Of a DNA stretch of 64,000 nucleotides, positions 29,554-40,387 are shown one piece after another. Each line of letters opens with the position of its first letter. Position 1 is the first letter of the stretch. The position numbers and the translations under genes are program-made. Below the pieces are notes generated by a model. That model did not search any database. It saw nothing but the letters and a program-made list of their open reading frames with translations, and had not been told where the DNA came from. Source of the DNA: Rhynchopus euleeides (Eukaryota; Euglenozoa; Diplonemea; Diplonemida; Diplonemidae); NCBI GenBank assembly GCA_963210315.1, contig OY723263.1, positions 1,364,001 through 1,428,000 on the forward strand, read 5' to 3'.

Positions 29554-30648
29554 ATGGGTGCACCTGCGCGCCCTTCTCCGGAGCTGCTGCGCATGAAGCA
29601 GCGATTTGAGGAGCTCCGTGCCTCACTCGAGACTGTACTCGCCAACGAGAGCCTCCGTGGGCAGGCCGCTGGCACCGTCCCCTTGGTTGAGCCTGATACT
29701 GGGTTACCTGGAGCCCGTTGGGGCACGGACACACAGCACAGTCTCTTCGTCGGCGAAGAGAGGAAAGACTTGTTGAAGCTGGAGATCAGCGGAATCGATG
29801 GTTCGCTGCAGGATTTCGACCAGATCCTGTCCGACGTGACCTCTCGCATTGCTGCTTTCGACGCCAACGCGCCGAAGCATGCGATGGATGTGCCGCCTCT
29901 GCGCCAACACCTGACGGCAATCAGCCACGTGGAACTGCAAGATCCTTACAAGAAAGAGCGACTGGCCGAACTGCTGCGGACCATTGCCACCACCCCCCAG
30001 GCGCCTGCCGATGAAGACGAGGATGTCGCTCTCTGCCTCCAGGAGCTTTCGCACATCGAGAAGCTGCAGAACCACCTGAGCGCACTCGATGTCCAGAAGG
30101 CTGCTGTGGTGAAGGCCTGCCGGTGGTCTGCGGAGCAGAAGCCAACCGCCTACAGCATCGAGCAGTATGTTCGCTGCGAGCGTGGGTGGCGTGCAGAAGC
30201 TGCGCAGCTGGAATCGCTCATTCTAGAGAAGCGCAGCAAGATAGCCTCGCAGCTATCCACCCGGCGCCTGAAGTTCGAACAGATCTCCGCCCTCCTTGAA
30301 GAGGTCAGCGAGATTGATGCGGAAATTACAAAAGAAGACCTGTCTGTCCACGACAGCCTGGATGATTTGACGAAGCTGGATGCCCGGACCCGGAGGTTCC
30401 TTGGCGTGATGCAAACAGAATTGGCAGGCGCATACGTCGGCGATGTCCTCGGGCTTGCTGAAGGTGTTACATCACATGTCAAACTCGAGGCACACGAGAG
30501 CAAAAACAAGGTGGCCACTCGGATCAAGAGTGCCCTCCCCAAATCATCGCAAGATGACGTGATGAAGCTGAAGCATGCGGCTGCAGAGGTCGGTGTCTCG
30601 ATCCAGCCAGCCTTCTTCGAAGCCAGTTTCAGCGGGCTCGAGACATAG
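29554..30648 (+). CDS. Hypothetical coiled-coil protein
   Basis: 364 aa, single exon. It is mostly alpha-helical with heptad-like spacing in several blocks: residues ~10-35 (RMKQRFEELRASLETVL), ~70-100, ~155-185 (LQELSHIEKLQNHLSALDVQ) and ~205-285 (LESLILEKRSKIASQL and further). No enzymatic or known structural domain was recognised. Length, single strong frame and a clear acceptor 29 bases upstream make it a real gene. A cytoskeletal or flagellar role is possible in this kind of organism but is speculation. The flanking SAHH copy is unrelated in function. Confidence 0.8.
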   Translation: MGAPARPSPELLRMKQRFEELRASLETVLANESLRGQAAGTVPLVEPDTGLPGARWGTDTQHSLFVGEERKDLLKLEISGIDGSLQDFDQILSDVTSRIAAFDANAPKHAMDVPPLRQHLTAISHVELQDPYKKERLAELLRTIATTPQAPADEDEDVALCLQELSHIEKLQNHLSALDVQKAAVVKACRWSAEQKPTAYSIEQYVRCERGWRAEAAQLESLILEKRSKIASQLSTRRLKFEQISALLEEVSEIDAEITKEDLSVHDSLDDLTKLDARTRRFLGVMQTELAGAYVGDVLGLAEGVTSHVKLEAHESKNKVATRIKSALPKSSQDDVMKLKHAAAEVGVSIQPAFFEASFSGLET

Positions 30649-31459
30649 AGAGCAGCTTGGTGGGAACACCACTCTGCCCGTTTTATTGACTTGATCCGGA
30701 GCGACAAAGCAGAATGAAGTCGCTAAGTGTCGAAGGAATTTTGCCCGACTGAAGCTTTAGGATTAGCACCTTCATGCCACTTCACAGGGCCTCGACACAG
30801 CCCTGAGACACAACGATGCGCTCAAACAAAAAAGTAATTCAGAGCGGGCAAGGGGCGTGTGTTTCAACTAGAAAGCGAAAGGAGTGCCAATTTTTTTGCC
30901 GCTATTATGCTCGTTTCTGTCTTCCTTCCCTGGCCTCCCCCCTTTTCTCTAGCTCTGGGATGCAGTCCCCCCCTGCACCGCTTCTCAGTCGCTCTGTCCC
31001 CCAGCTTCCCCCCCCACCGCCCAATGCCGTTTGAATCCTTGCTTCGTTGTTTCTGTGCCTACCCCCCCCCCCTCCCCAGACATCCAGCACCTTCACGGCT
31101 GCCGGAAACCGAACCTGTCTGTACCGAGACTGTGCTCCTCATTCCCCCCGAAAAGACGCTTTCCCACACAGTTTCCATTCCTGCTTCGGGTCGGGGGCGG
31201 GGCGGTGCGGGTGGGTGGGTTCCAAAGATTATGCCCACTCTCAGGCAGCACTTTTTCGCAATTTTCGAAAAAAGAAATCCCAATGCCCACCCTCGGCACA
31301 GAGAGACAAAGCCCCACCTGGGTGGGGCATGCTTGCACATGCCAAGAAAGCACTACCCTCCCCACCCCTCCCCTCCCCTCCTCCACATCGCTGCCCCAAT
31401 GGACAACAGGAGAACGGCTTACCTCCACCCCACCCCACCCACCCCACCCTCTGCAGGAG
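30649..31459. other. Intergenic with one short dispersed repeat and C-rich tracts
   Basis: Contains the 28-nt repeat at 30774-30801, C-rich stretches (about 31063-31075 and 31360-31385) and CCACCCTCTGCAG (AG at 31455-31456), 3 bases before the next ATG. Long frames on the + strand here are low-complexity and are not supported. Confidence 0.55.
30774..30801 (+). repeat. Short dispersed repeat, copy 2
   Basis: Matches 9314-9341 at 27 of 28 positions. It lies about 125 bases behind the stop codon of the coiled-coil gene. Confidence 0.6.
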
Positions 31460-32707
31460 ATGGAACCCACACGCGAGCCGGAGGCCCCTCCCCAGGAGGA
31501 GGCTGAGGAGGGGGCTGCTCAGCCCCCCACGTTTGCCTCCGATGCGGAGGCGCTCGAGGCGCTGAAGACGGCACGCCAGTCCTACGCGGAGAAGGATTTT
31601 GGCGCAGCAGTCGACGAATTCTCCGGCGCCCTGTCGCACTTCAGCAAGAAGCACGACGGCACCGCCTCTCAGGTGCTCGCCGTGCCCTACTATGAGTATG
31701 GGGTGTGCCTGCTGCGGTGCCAGCAGGAATCGGGGGACCTTATCCAGCAGTCAAACCTCCCCGGGGGTGGCGACGGCGCTGCAGCGGAGGACGGCGCAGC
31801 TGCAGAGCAGCCCGGTGCTGGGGATGACGAGGAGGAGGAGGAGGCGAATGACCTTGTGGCCTGTGTGTTGGTGCTGCAGGAGGCGCAGCGTGGGCTGGAT
31901 GCCATCGCCGCCCTGCAGGCAAAGGCAGCTGCCGGAGATTCCGCTGCGGCCGACGAGCTCAAGGCGCTCACCTCGCAGCAGGAGGCGTTGGAGGCCCCCC
32001 TCAAGGAGCCCACCGTGCAGCACCAGCTGGGCAAGGCGTACAGCGCCTTTGCCGAGGCGCTGCATGAGATGAACAACTATGAGGTGTCGGCACAGGCGTA
32101 TGGCAAGGCCGCAGAGGTGTACTGTGGCATCGCAGAGGGGGATGAGCTGCGTGCTGTGGCGAAGTGCAACCAGGGATTGGTATGTCTGTGTAGAGGGGGG
32201 GGGGGGTGTGTCGTGGCTGGCGTTTCAGGGGGGGAGGAGGAGGAGAGGTGTTGTGGCCTGGAGGGGGTTTGATCTTCATCCACGGCATGTGTCTTGCAGG
32301 AGCTGAAGTATGCTGATAATCTTGAGGAGACACGGAAGGTGCTGTTGGAGGCGCAGTCGATTCTGCAGCAGTTCCCCGAGAAGCACAAGGATCGGCTCGA
32401 AGCTGTGAAGGACATGCTGGAGGAGGTGGATATTGACTTCGGTGCGGTGAAGCAGGTCACGCGTGACCAGGTTTCTGGAACCTGCGATGGTGTTGCCATC
32501 ACGAAGGATACTCCTGCAGAGAAGAGGGTATGGCTGCCTGTGCAGTGCCGTGTTGATAACCTGATGCACACACCACAATCACAACCACAACCACCACGTA
32601 CCACACCTTACCAACAGGCCTCGGGCCCTGTGACTGTCCTGCAGCCGCGGAAGAAGCGCAGGACAGGCGCAGCGGCGGAGGGTGCCGAAGGCGCACCTCC
32701 GTCCTGA
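31460..32707 (+). CDS. NASP: NASP/Sim3-like histone chaperone (SHNi-TPR)
   Basis: Exons 31460-32179, 32300-32527 and 32618-32707, all phase 0, give 345 aa; introns are 120 and 90 bp, GTATG..CAG. TPR-like helices begin at EALEALKTARQSYAEKDFGAAVDEFSGAL (about 28-56). An acidic insertion (AGDDEEEEEAND, about 120-133) interrupts the second repeat, as is typical of the NASP family. Further TPRs follow (HQLGKAYSAFAEALHEMNNYEVSAQAYGKAAEVY), then a long helix (ADNLEETRKVLLEAQSILQQF). The C-terminal PRKKRRTG is a nuclear localisation signal. NASP proteins bind histone H3/H3-H4 and support nuclear import and chromatin assembly. Start: the ATG 3 bases after a CTGCAG acceptor. The 90-bp second intron has no in-frame stop, so retention would add 30 residues. 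Confidence 0.85.
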
Positions 32708-33017
32708 AAGCTAGCCACCTTACCCCCGCCCTGGCAAGGCGTCTGTTTATGTTGTAGATTGCTGATATGATGATGTGCCGGAAGTGAGAGAGAGAGAGAG
32801 AGAGAGAAGCCGCTGGATATGCTCCCTTGTGGCTTCGCCACTACTGACGGGGTCGCAAACAAACAGATGGCCGAAGGGATTTCTGGCAGAGAGGGGGGTG
32901 AGTGTATTTTGTTGCAACATTATTCGCATGCTGGTGTCTTTCTTTGAGCTCAGTCACTGCCGCCAACCCAGCTCCGCATCTGCTCCACCACCATCAGGCA
33001 GCACAGCGTCTTACACG
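32708..33017. other. Intergenic with a GA microsatellite
   Basis: An (AG)n run lies at about 32786-32808. There is a modest pyrimidine content before the next gene. No gene seen. Confidence 0.5.
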
Positions 33018-35355
33018 ATGCGCGCCGTGGTGTGTGTGACCATGGCGCTGCTGTGCGGAGCGTCGCAACCGGAGCAATCCACCTGCACGGCTGCCTTCGA
33101 GAAAATATCGGAGGCGAAGGCAGCCCTGCAGCGGGAAAAGCCGGCTTCAAAGGGGGAGTATGCCAAGATCCTCAAGAAGGCATTCGAGGTCGTGCTGGAG
33201 CTGGCAGATGAGTGTCTTGCAGATGCCGAGGACGTGCAGCACCACAACACCGCACGCTATGAGAAGGCCATGATCTACGCGCGCAAAGGGGACGTGGATG
33301 AGATGCACGTCATCTTTGACTCATTTCCCTTCGACCAACGCGACGTCCATTACTACTTCCAGAAGGGCACCTTGCTGAAGGACCTCGAGCTCCTTGAGGA
33401 CAGCTATACCACATTTGCCCACGGGGCGCTCCTGCTTAAAACCGACTCCAACCCCTCCGCGACGTGGGAGGAATGGCGGCACCACGTGGCACGCCTCCCC
33501 CTCGGCACCGACATGGCGGAGCAGGTCCTGATGCACCCCAGCGCAGCGCTGCTCCTGCAGGAGCTCGTCGACCAGGCTCGGCAGACACGCGATGCGACAG
33601 GCTACATTGAGGCGCTTTCGATGGCCATCCAGGTGTCGCCCTACAACAGGCAGCTGCGCAACTTCATCGCCACTTCACTTTCGGGCGGCGTGGTGGACCT
33701 CCGCACCATGTGGCGTGCCTACGCCATGCCGCCGGGCGTGCCCTACACGCTGGCTCAGCTGCAGGACTCCGTCGGCGCATTCTCCGCAGAGCTGCCACGC
33801 TTTGCATCAACCCTCGCGAGGCACGCCATTGCCGACGAGGCATGGGGCGAGGCCTGTCTGCAGCACCTGGGTGAAGTGTGCGAAACCCCCATCACGTCTG
33901 GCGATGTCGTCGTGGCGGCAGACCTCCACGCAGTCTTGGCACAGTGCCTCAAGGCGCAGGGGATTGTCGCCGACTGGGAGGCTGCTGCAGCCTCCGTGGG
34001 CACCACGCTGGGCGACATCCTGTCCAAGACAGGAGAGCAGCTCCGCTCCTGCGAGAACAGCTCCTTCGCGCACCCTGCGAGCATCTCGCACACCCTGTCG
34101 CGCCTGGGCTCCGCAGTGCTGGGGGTTGCCCCGCTCGACCTCCGCGTTGCAGGCGAGCATGGCCTGGCCCCCGCACACACCCTCAACGCCATCTGCACCG
34201 CAGAGGAGGGCGTGCTGGGTCCCCACGCAGACCTGGAGGACACGTGGGGTCGTGCGCTGCACCCGCCGTGTTGGGCGCAAGGCTGTGAGGCAAAGGTGGA
34301 GGGGTTTGCCGAGTCTGTCGCGAAGGCTGTGGCAGCGTATGACCCCGACCTGGAGTGGGGCCGCCTGTCACCCAACGGCGACCCGGAGGCTGAGGAGGAC
34401 TTCAAGAAGTGGGTGCGTTGGGAGGGCCGTGCCGAAGGGTTCCCCAAGGTGTTCGCAGAGAGGCTTGGGTCGGACCCACTGATGCAGGTGGACTACGTCA
34501 GCCTCAGCGACCCGGATGTGTTCCTCAGGGACTATGTTGCGGTGGGGAGGCCTGCCGTGCTGCACGGCGCTCTTGCGGACGACGTCCTGAAGCAGCAGCA
34601 GGGCATCTTCGACTTCGCCCCCCTGGCGCGTGCCCTCGCGCAGACGCCCCTCCCCTTCAGCGCCTCACCCCACACGGATGACACGGTGCTGCCGAAGAAG
34701 CCTGGCCGCGCAACTCTTTTCGGATTTGCCTACGAAGAGGTGCGGACCTACGGCACAGCCCTGATCAACGGGCCCATGCTGGGTCCCTTCAAAGAGGTTG
34801 CAGCTGTCCCGCCCGCCGCGGCCCCCCTGTTCCTCAAGAATGAGACCCGGTTCTGGCTGCGCGCCGGAGGGTCCGGGTCGGGGAAGTCGATGTCCTTCGA
34901 GGCGGGGCATGTTGTGGACCAGCTGCTGAGGGGGCGCAGGGTGTGGCTGCTTCTGCCGCCGCAGCATGCGGAGTATATCAACGGCACTGCGCTGGAGGTG
35001 TTCCAGCGGTGCCTCGCGGATGGCCTCCCGGTGCTGGAGGCGCAGCAGCTCGAAGGGGATGCGGTGTACGTCCCGCCTGGCTGGTCGTCGCTCTTTGTAA
35101 ACCTGCGCGGCTCAGTGGCGTGGTCTGCTCTCTTCTCCCATGGCGGTGCCTATGTCCTCCAGTCAGACCCTCCACCCATTGTGCCGCCGCAAGCTGCTCA
35201 CACCGCCCAGGGGTATGTCGCAGGTGTTGTGGGTCGGGGGGGCGGGTAGTGGCGATGTTGAGGGTGGTGGTGGTGGCGTCTGCTCTTGTGTGGCATGCCC
35301 CTTTACACGCAGGTCGGTGACAGTCGGCAGCGAGGGCGGCGAGGAAGAGCTGTGA
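33018..35355 (+). CDS. Signal-peptide protein with a degenerate JmjC/cupin-8 domain
   Basis: Exons 33018-35212 and 35313-35355 join in phase 2 (100-bp intron GTATGT..CGCAG) to give 745 aa. MRAVVCVTMALLCGASQ is a probable signal peptide. Residues ~20-190 are helical (TPR-like), and ~190-480 are helical without known motif. From ~500 the sequence follows the JmjC/cupin-8 pattern: DVFLRDYVAVGRPAVLHGAL, later GRRVWLLLPPQH, then GDAVYVPPGWSSLFVNL. JmjC oxygenases bind Fe(II) through HxD...H. Here the matching positions read S626-F-E628 and S691, so all three ligands seem lost. The C-terminus reads GGEEEL, which might act as a KDEL-like ER retention signal. I infer a luminal, probably non-catalytic member. 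Confidence 0.75.
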
Positions 35356-35622
35356 AGAGTGTTGTTTTCTTATATCCCCAACGAAGGCTGTTTGCCCGAG
35401 AGTCTCTGCCGCTGTGTGCGATAGAATGATTTGGTTGGAGTGTGCCCCTGCCCCGCCCCCCCCCCCCTTGAGTTATCCAGGTGAAGCCAATCGCTCTGAG
35501 TCTCTCCGGCAAAGGGTTGTTGCCCATATGGCCTTTCTTGAGGTGATGAATCACATGCCATTCCTGCAGAGACACACCGCCGCACACTCTGCGCTCTTTG
35601 AGCAGCGAGGGATGCGGAAAGC
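35356..35622. other. Short intergenic region
   Basis: Contains a C-run at about 35456-35467 and CATTCCTGCAG, about 50 bases before the TTLL1 start, a possible trans-splice acceptor. Confidence 0.45.
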
Positions 35623-36819
35623 ATGTCGAAGGATGCACGCGTGAAGTACAAAGTAGACTCTGATAAAGGTGTCCTGCTGAGCAACTTCGAGAGGCGGGGG
35701 TGGACGCGCAGCACCGATGATGACTGGAACATCTTCTGGACAAGTGTATGGGCAGTCAAGATGCTGTTCTCCCCAGAAGGGGGGATGCGACTGACTGACG
35801 CACAGATTGTCAACCACTTCCCGAACCACCACGAGCTCACACGCAAGGACTGTATGGTCAAGAATGTCAAACGTTACCGCAAAGACCACGAGAAGAACAG
35901 CATGATCTACAGTCCGACAGGCGAGACTGTGTCTGACTTTGTTCCGCTGACCTATGCACTCCCGAGCGACTACGCCTTGTTCATCGAGGAGTATAAGAAG
36001 AACAACTCGCTGTGGATCGTCAAGCCTGCAAACCGTGCTCAAGGCAAAGGGATCTTCATTGTCACAAAGCTGGGGCAGATCACGAAGTGGGCCCGGCAGA
36101 AGTGGCTGCAGGGAGAGGGCAACCAGTCCAAGGAGCAGTACATCATCTCGACGTACATCGACGACCCGCTGCTGATCGGGGGGAAGAAGTTCGACCTGCG
36201 ACTCTATGTGCTTGTCACCTCCTACCGCCCGCTGCGCGCATATCTGCATCGGGATGGGTTTGCCCGCTTTTGCACCGTTCCTTACAACACCGACTCAGGC
36301 GACCTTGACAACCTGTTTGTGCACCTGACGAATGTGGCGGTGCAGAAGCAGGGGGAAGAGTATAACGACCGGCATGGCGGGAAGTGGAACGTCAACAACC
36401 TGCGCCTCTACCTCGAGAGCATCTACGGGAAGGAGAAGTGCGATAAGCTGTTCACCACCATCAACTTTGTCATCATACACTCTTTGAAGGCGTGCCAGAG
36501 CGTCATCACCAATGATAGACACTGCTTCGAACTGTACGGCTACGACCTGCTTGTCGACTCGGCACTCCGGCCCTGGTTGATTGAGGTCAACGCGTCGCCT
36601 TCCCTCTCCTTCACCACTCCCATGGACCGTATGCTGAAGTCATCTGTCGTCAGCGACACACTCGACATTGTCGTACCAACCTCTGCACCAGGTGAGCCCG
36701 AGAGGTACTACAAAGACCACCGTATAGCCCCCGTGTCCGAGCTGCAGCTGGGCGGGTTCCAGGTCCTGGTGGATGAGGTCAGCGAAGCCCAGGAGAAGAA
36801 GGCTGCGGGGAAGCGCTGA
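35623..36819 (+). CDS. TTLL1: Tubulin polyglutamylase TTLL1
   Basis: 398 aa, single exon, collinear with animal TTLL1 from the N-terminus (VLLSNFERRGWTRSTDDDWNIFW) to the core. Signatures: QIVNHFPNHHELTRKDCMVKN; ATP-grasp lysine in IVKPANRAQGKGIF; GGKKFDLRLYVLVTSYRPLRAYL; VHLTNVAVQK; GGKWNVNNLRLYLES; and the metal-binding LIEVNASPSL. TTLL1 is the catalytic subunit of a complex that adds glutamate side chains to tubulin, mainly on axonemal microtubules, so it implies a flagellated cell. Length is close to the family's ~420 aa, lacking only the variable tail. The ATG is at the start of the conserved N-terminal block. No intron. Confidence 0.96.
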   Translation: MSKDARVKYKVDSDKGVLLSNFERRGWTRSTDDDWNIFWTSVWAVKMLFSPEGGMRLTDAQIVNHFPNHHELTRKDCMVKNVKRYRKDHEKNSMIYSPTGETVSDFVPLTYALPSDYALFIEEYKKNNSLWIVKPANRAQGKGIFIVTKLGQITKWARQKWLQGEGNQSKEQYIISTYIDDPLLIGGKKFDLRLYVLVTSYRPLRAYLHRDGFARFCTVPYNTDSGDLDNLFVHLTNVAVQKQGEEYNDRHGGKWNVNNLRLYLESIYGKEKCDKLFTTINFVIIHSLKACQSVITNDRHCFELYGYDLLVDSALRPWLIEVNASPSLSFTTPMDRMLKSSVVSDTLDIVVPTSAPGEPERYYKDHRIAPVSELQLGGFQVLVDEVSEAQEKKAAGKR

Positions 36820-37038
36820 TATCCGGTTTTATTTACACACATTGCCAGGTGGCGTGCGCTGCGCCACACACATTGCCATCTGTCCTTGCCCCTAACCTTC
36901 TGAGTAACTGCAGCATGCATAGAAAGGGCCAGGAGGCGCCACCCGACACCTCGCCCCCCCACCCCCAACCCACCCCTCCGTACCCAGCGTTTGCAAGCTA
37001 GGTGTCTGCCTGTGGTCCGCCTTTCTTGGAAGTGTGAC
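36820..37038. other. Short intergenic region
   Basis: C-rich around 36950-36975. A TTTCTTGGAAG just before the next ATG may serve as acceptor. Nothing else seen. Confidence 0.4.
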
Positions 37039-39806
37039 ATGCCCACCACAGACGCACCTGATGCGCACACAATGAACCCACAGTGCGAACACCGCCGCAT
37101 CAGCGTGGAGTGTGGGGAGTGCGGCCGCAATGACATTGCAGCAGGCCAGGAGGTGCGGGTGGCGGATGAGGGGAGCAGGGCCGCGTTGGTGACGTGGTTT
37201 GACGGCGTGGTCGTGAGCAAAACAGCGGAGGGGCGCTGCGTTGTGCGTGTCGACGTGTTTGGGGAGTCGACATGGGACATGCTGAAGGCAAGGTACCCAC
37301 CGCAGGATGTGGCACAGGCCCTTACACCCGCGGCACCCGTGGCCCCCGCCAACCCTACACCCGCCGCACCCCTGCCCGCAGCCTCGCCCATCCCCCTCAC
37401 GCATGTGCCGTCCATCGGGCAGCGTGTCGTCATCTCTAACGACCGTGATGAGCTGGAGCGCATCTTCCAACACAAACAGTGGACCCTGTCGGAGAAGGCT
37501 GCTGAGAAGAGCGGGATGCAGGCGAAGGTCACTGCTGTCGACAAGAAGGACGGCACACTCCGCCTGATGTTCGACGGGCCCATCGATGTGTCCATCGCGA
37601 AGCAGTGGTGGCCCAGCGATTGCGTCAAGGTCGTGACGGCGGAGGGCGCAGCGCAAGCGGAGAAGGTGTCGCGTGCGGTGCTGCCTACCCCGCCTGCGGG
37701 CGAGGTGCGCGACGACCGGGCTGCGCTGCGCAACGACCTGGAGGACGCGCTGCATGCCGCACAGCATGCCGTCAACCTGTATGCACCCACAGAGCCTGCC
37801 ACGCAGGCAGAGGCAGCGTCGCTGCAGAAGATCGCCGACACCTGCGCACACGGCAACCTCCGGGAAGAGTGCGGCAAATGCCCCCGCCCCGACCTCGCCG
37901 CAGGGCTGCGTGTCGAGGCGACAGATGTGACGACAGACACTGCTGTGTGGTTCGAAGGCGTTGTGGAGGACATGCACCAGTTCGGCTACCCCAAGGTGCG
38001 GGTGCACGGCATGGAGAGTCTCACCTGGGAGCGGGTCCGCCGCTGCAAGCCGAAGGTTGTCGCGCGATGCCGGCACGTTGATGCGCGCGGCGAGGCGCTG
38101 ATGAAGCACGACCCCAGCATCATGTGCGGCGTGTGCGACCACCCCGACGTGTCCATCGGGGAGGACCTCTTCGTGTCCCTCGACGGGGCGAAGTGGTCCG
38201 AAGGCACCGTGATCCTCCGCCACCCCGCAACCAACTCCCTCTCGATCGCACTCCGCACCCAGCTCCAGGCGGGCACGCTGAACACCCTGAACAGCGTGGG
38301 CGGCAAGAAGGGCTTCACCTGGAAATTCATCAAGCGCACTGTCGCGAAGCTGCGCGACGAACGCGAATTCCAGGAACAGTACATCATGCGGAAGTGCGAA
38401 CACCGCAGGGGCCCTGACGAATGCGGTGAGTGCGCCAGGCGCGACCTCCGCAAGAGACAGGCCGTCTGCGTGTCGATGGACGGCGAGGCGCGCAACCGGG
38501 CTGTCTTTGAGGGCTTCGTCACCGGCTTCCGCATCCCCGACGGCGCCCCCCTCGTGACAGTCGAATCCTTCGGCGAGATGGTGTGGGACCGGGTCTGGGC
38601 ACCCGACGCACCCCCTCCGGCATCCGCCGTCAACGAAGCGTTCCTCCGCCACCAGGCAGAGGCACGCCTGCCCCCCACGGGCTCGCTGCTCCCACGCGCA
38701 GAGCAGGTGTCGGAAGAGGCCCAGCGCAGACAGGCCATCGACCGGCACAACTTCCTGCAAAACCTTGAGGAAAACCGGCGCGAGCTCAAGTCCAAACTGC
38801 AGGCAGCAGCAGCAGACGCGGAGGCAGTGGCCCTCGAGAAGGCAGCAACTGCCCCCCACACACAGGAGGCCGTGCCGCAGGCCCCCGCTGCGCCTGAGGG
38901 GGATGCAGGCCGCACAGAGGAGGCATCCCCTGCCACGGTGGAGCCGCAGGCGCGCACACCTGCTGCGGTGCCCAGTCAACGCTCCTCCGGGTCGAACCCC
39001 GAGGAAGGTTATATCAAGCCTGCGAAGGTGCTGCGGCAGCACACGCCTTTCTTCAACCCGTCGATGATGAGCGAGATGCAGACGAGGCTGACGGAGAAGA
39101 ACAAACAGCGGGAGACGCCCCGCGGGGCGGACCCTCCTGCAGCGGAGATGCCCAGCCGGCAGCAGCAGGAGGGCCAGGAGGAGAAGGCCGGGGATGCCGT
39201 ACCGCCTGCAGCCTCAGCTGCGGTGGAAGAGGAGGTGGTGGGCGTCTCCACGCCTGCTTCGCAGCCTGCAGTGGAGGCTGTGGAGGCCCCGCGTGATGGG
39301 GTGCTCCAGGGGGATGATGCGTCGCAGCAGGAGCCGTCGCTGGAGGCGGAGGGCGGAGCCCTGCCGCAGGGCGACACCCCTCAGGGCGAGGCTGAAGGCC
39401 AGGCGGCTGTGGTGGAGGAGGTGGCGGCGGCGGCGGCGGCCGAGGCCACCGAGGTGGTGGAGGAAGGGGAGGCTGCGCCAGTGGTGGCGGAGGCGGAGGC
39501 CGTGCAAGCCGTGGGCGGTGCGGAGGGTGGTGGGCCCGAAGGCGGCCAGGAGGAAGAGGGCATTGTGCAGCCGATGAAGCGGAAGCCCCGCAAGGGTGGC
39601 AGGAGGCTCCCGACAAAGGTATGCAGTGGCTGTTAATGTGGTGCGTGTTGTGGGGGGGGTGGGTGGTGGTGTTTTTCAACACCACACCCTCCCTTTTTGT
39701 TTGGTTGACAGTTTTACGGCGAGGGCGCAATCGGGCCGCCTTTGTGGGACGGACATTTTGAGCCCCTTCAGACACCACCCTGCACCTTCCACAGGTCGAC
39801 TTCTGA
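37039..39806 (+). CDS. Protein with four CxH-x6-CxxC-type motifs, each followed by a Tudor-like segment
   Basis: Exon 37039-39618 (860 codons) ends at AAG|GTATGC. I place the last exon at 39795-39806 (CCTTCCACAG acceptor, tail KVDF), giving 863 aa. An alternative acceptor at 39711 (GTTGACAG) would add a longer tail. Cys/His motifs start at residues 16 (CEHRRISVECGEC), 269 (CAHGNLREECGKC), 344 (CRH...CGVC, longer spacing) and 453 (CEHRRGPDECGEC), and look like small zinc knuckles. Each is followed by 50-80 residues with WFDGVV, WFEGVV, WSEGTV or VFEGFV strands and a closing W-D/E-R/M motif, resembling a Tudor/Agenet or MIB-type barrel. A further barrel-like segment without Cys lies at ~130-205. 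The last 260 residues are Ala/Glu/Gln-rich and disordered. Family not recognised; a reader of modified proteins or nucleic acid is possible. Confidence 0.75.
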
Positions 39807-40387
39807 GACTGCTTCTGGCGTGTGTCCGTCTGTCGAGGAATCTCTGCGGCCGGTAGTCTCTTGTCCGTGTTGTCCTTTTTTGGGTCCTTTGCCCTGCCTG
39901 TGGAAAATTGTGTGAGACCCGAAACGTGCAGTTGATGTATGTGCCATTCCATTGCAAGCCTTATGTGCCGCTCTTGTGGAGGCGTTCTCGTGTGCTGCGA
40001 GTCCCGTCGTCGGGCCCAGTGAGTATCTTGTTATATTCCGTTTCTCGCGGTGTTTTTCATATTATTTTCTGCACGCGTGTCGCGGATGACATGATGGGGA
40101 AGTTGAAAGAAGAATACGAAAAAAGAAACGAAACCCCATACCCACGCCCTCTCTGCCCCCTGTCCCTTCCCCACCCCACGCCCCACTCCCTGCCCCGCAC
40201 CCTTTCAATTTGAAGCGAATGTGTTGTGTGGCCTTTGCAACACTGAGCCCAGCTGCACCCTGCAACGCACCCAACCCCGACAGGAGTTTCCTCCCGTGTT
40301 AGATGCGTTGTGTGTGCCCTACCGCGTGAGGGTGGCCGGAGGGGCCATTCTATAACTCCTTTCGATAGGCGTGGCGTCTATATATAG
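39807..40387. other. Intergenic
   Basis: No gene seen. A C/T tract lies at about 40140-40200. No single acceptor before 40388 stands out. Confidence 0.5.

Noticed and set aside
30859-31459. Upstream extension of the NASP-like frame
   Set aside because: The frame is open to 31031, but the sequence is C/T-rich low complexity and a CTGCAG acceptor lies 3 bases before ATG31460.
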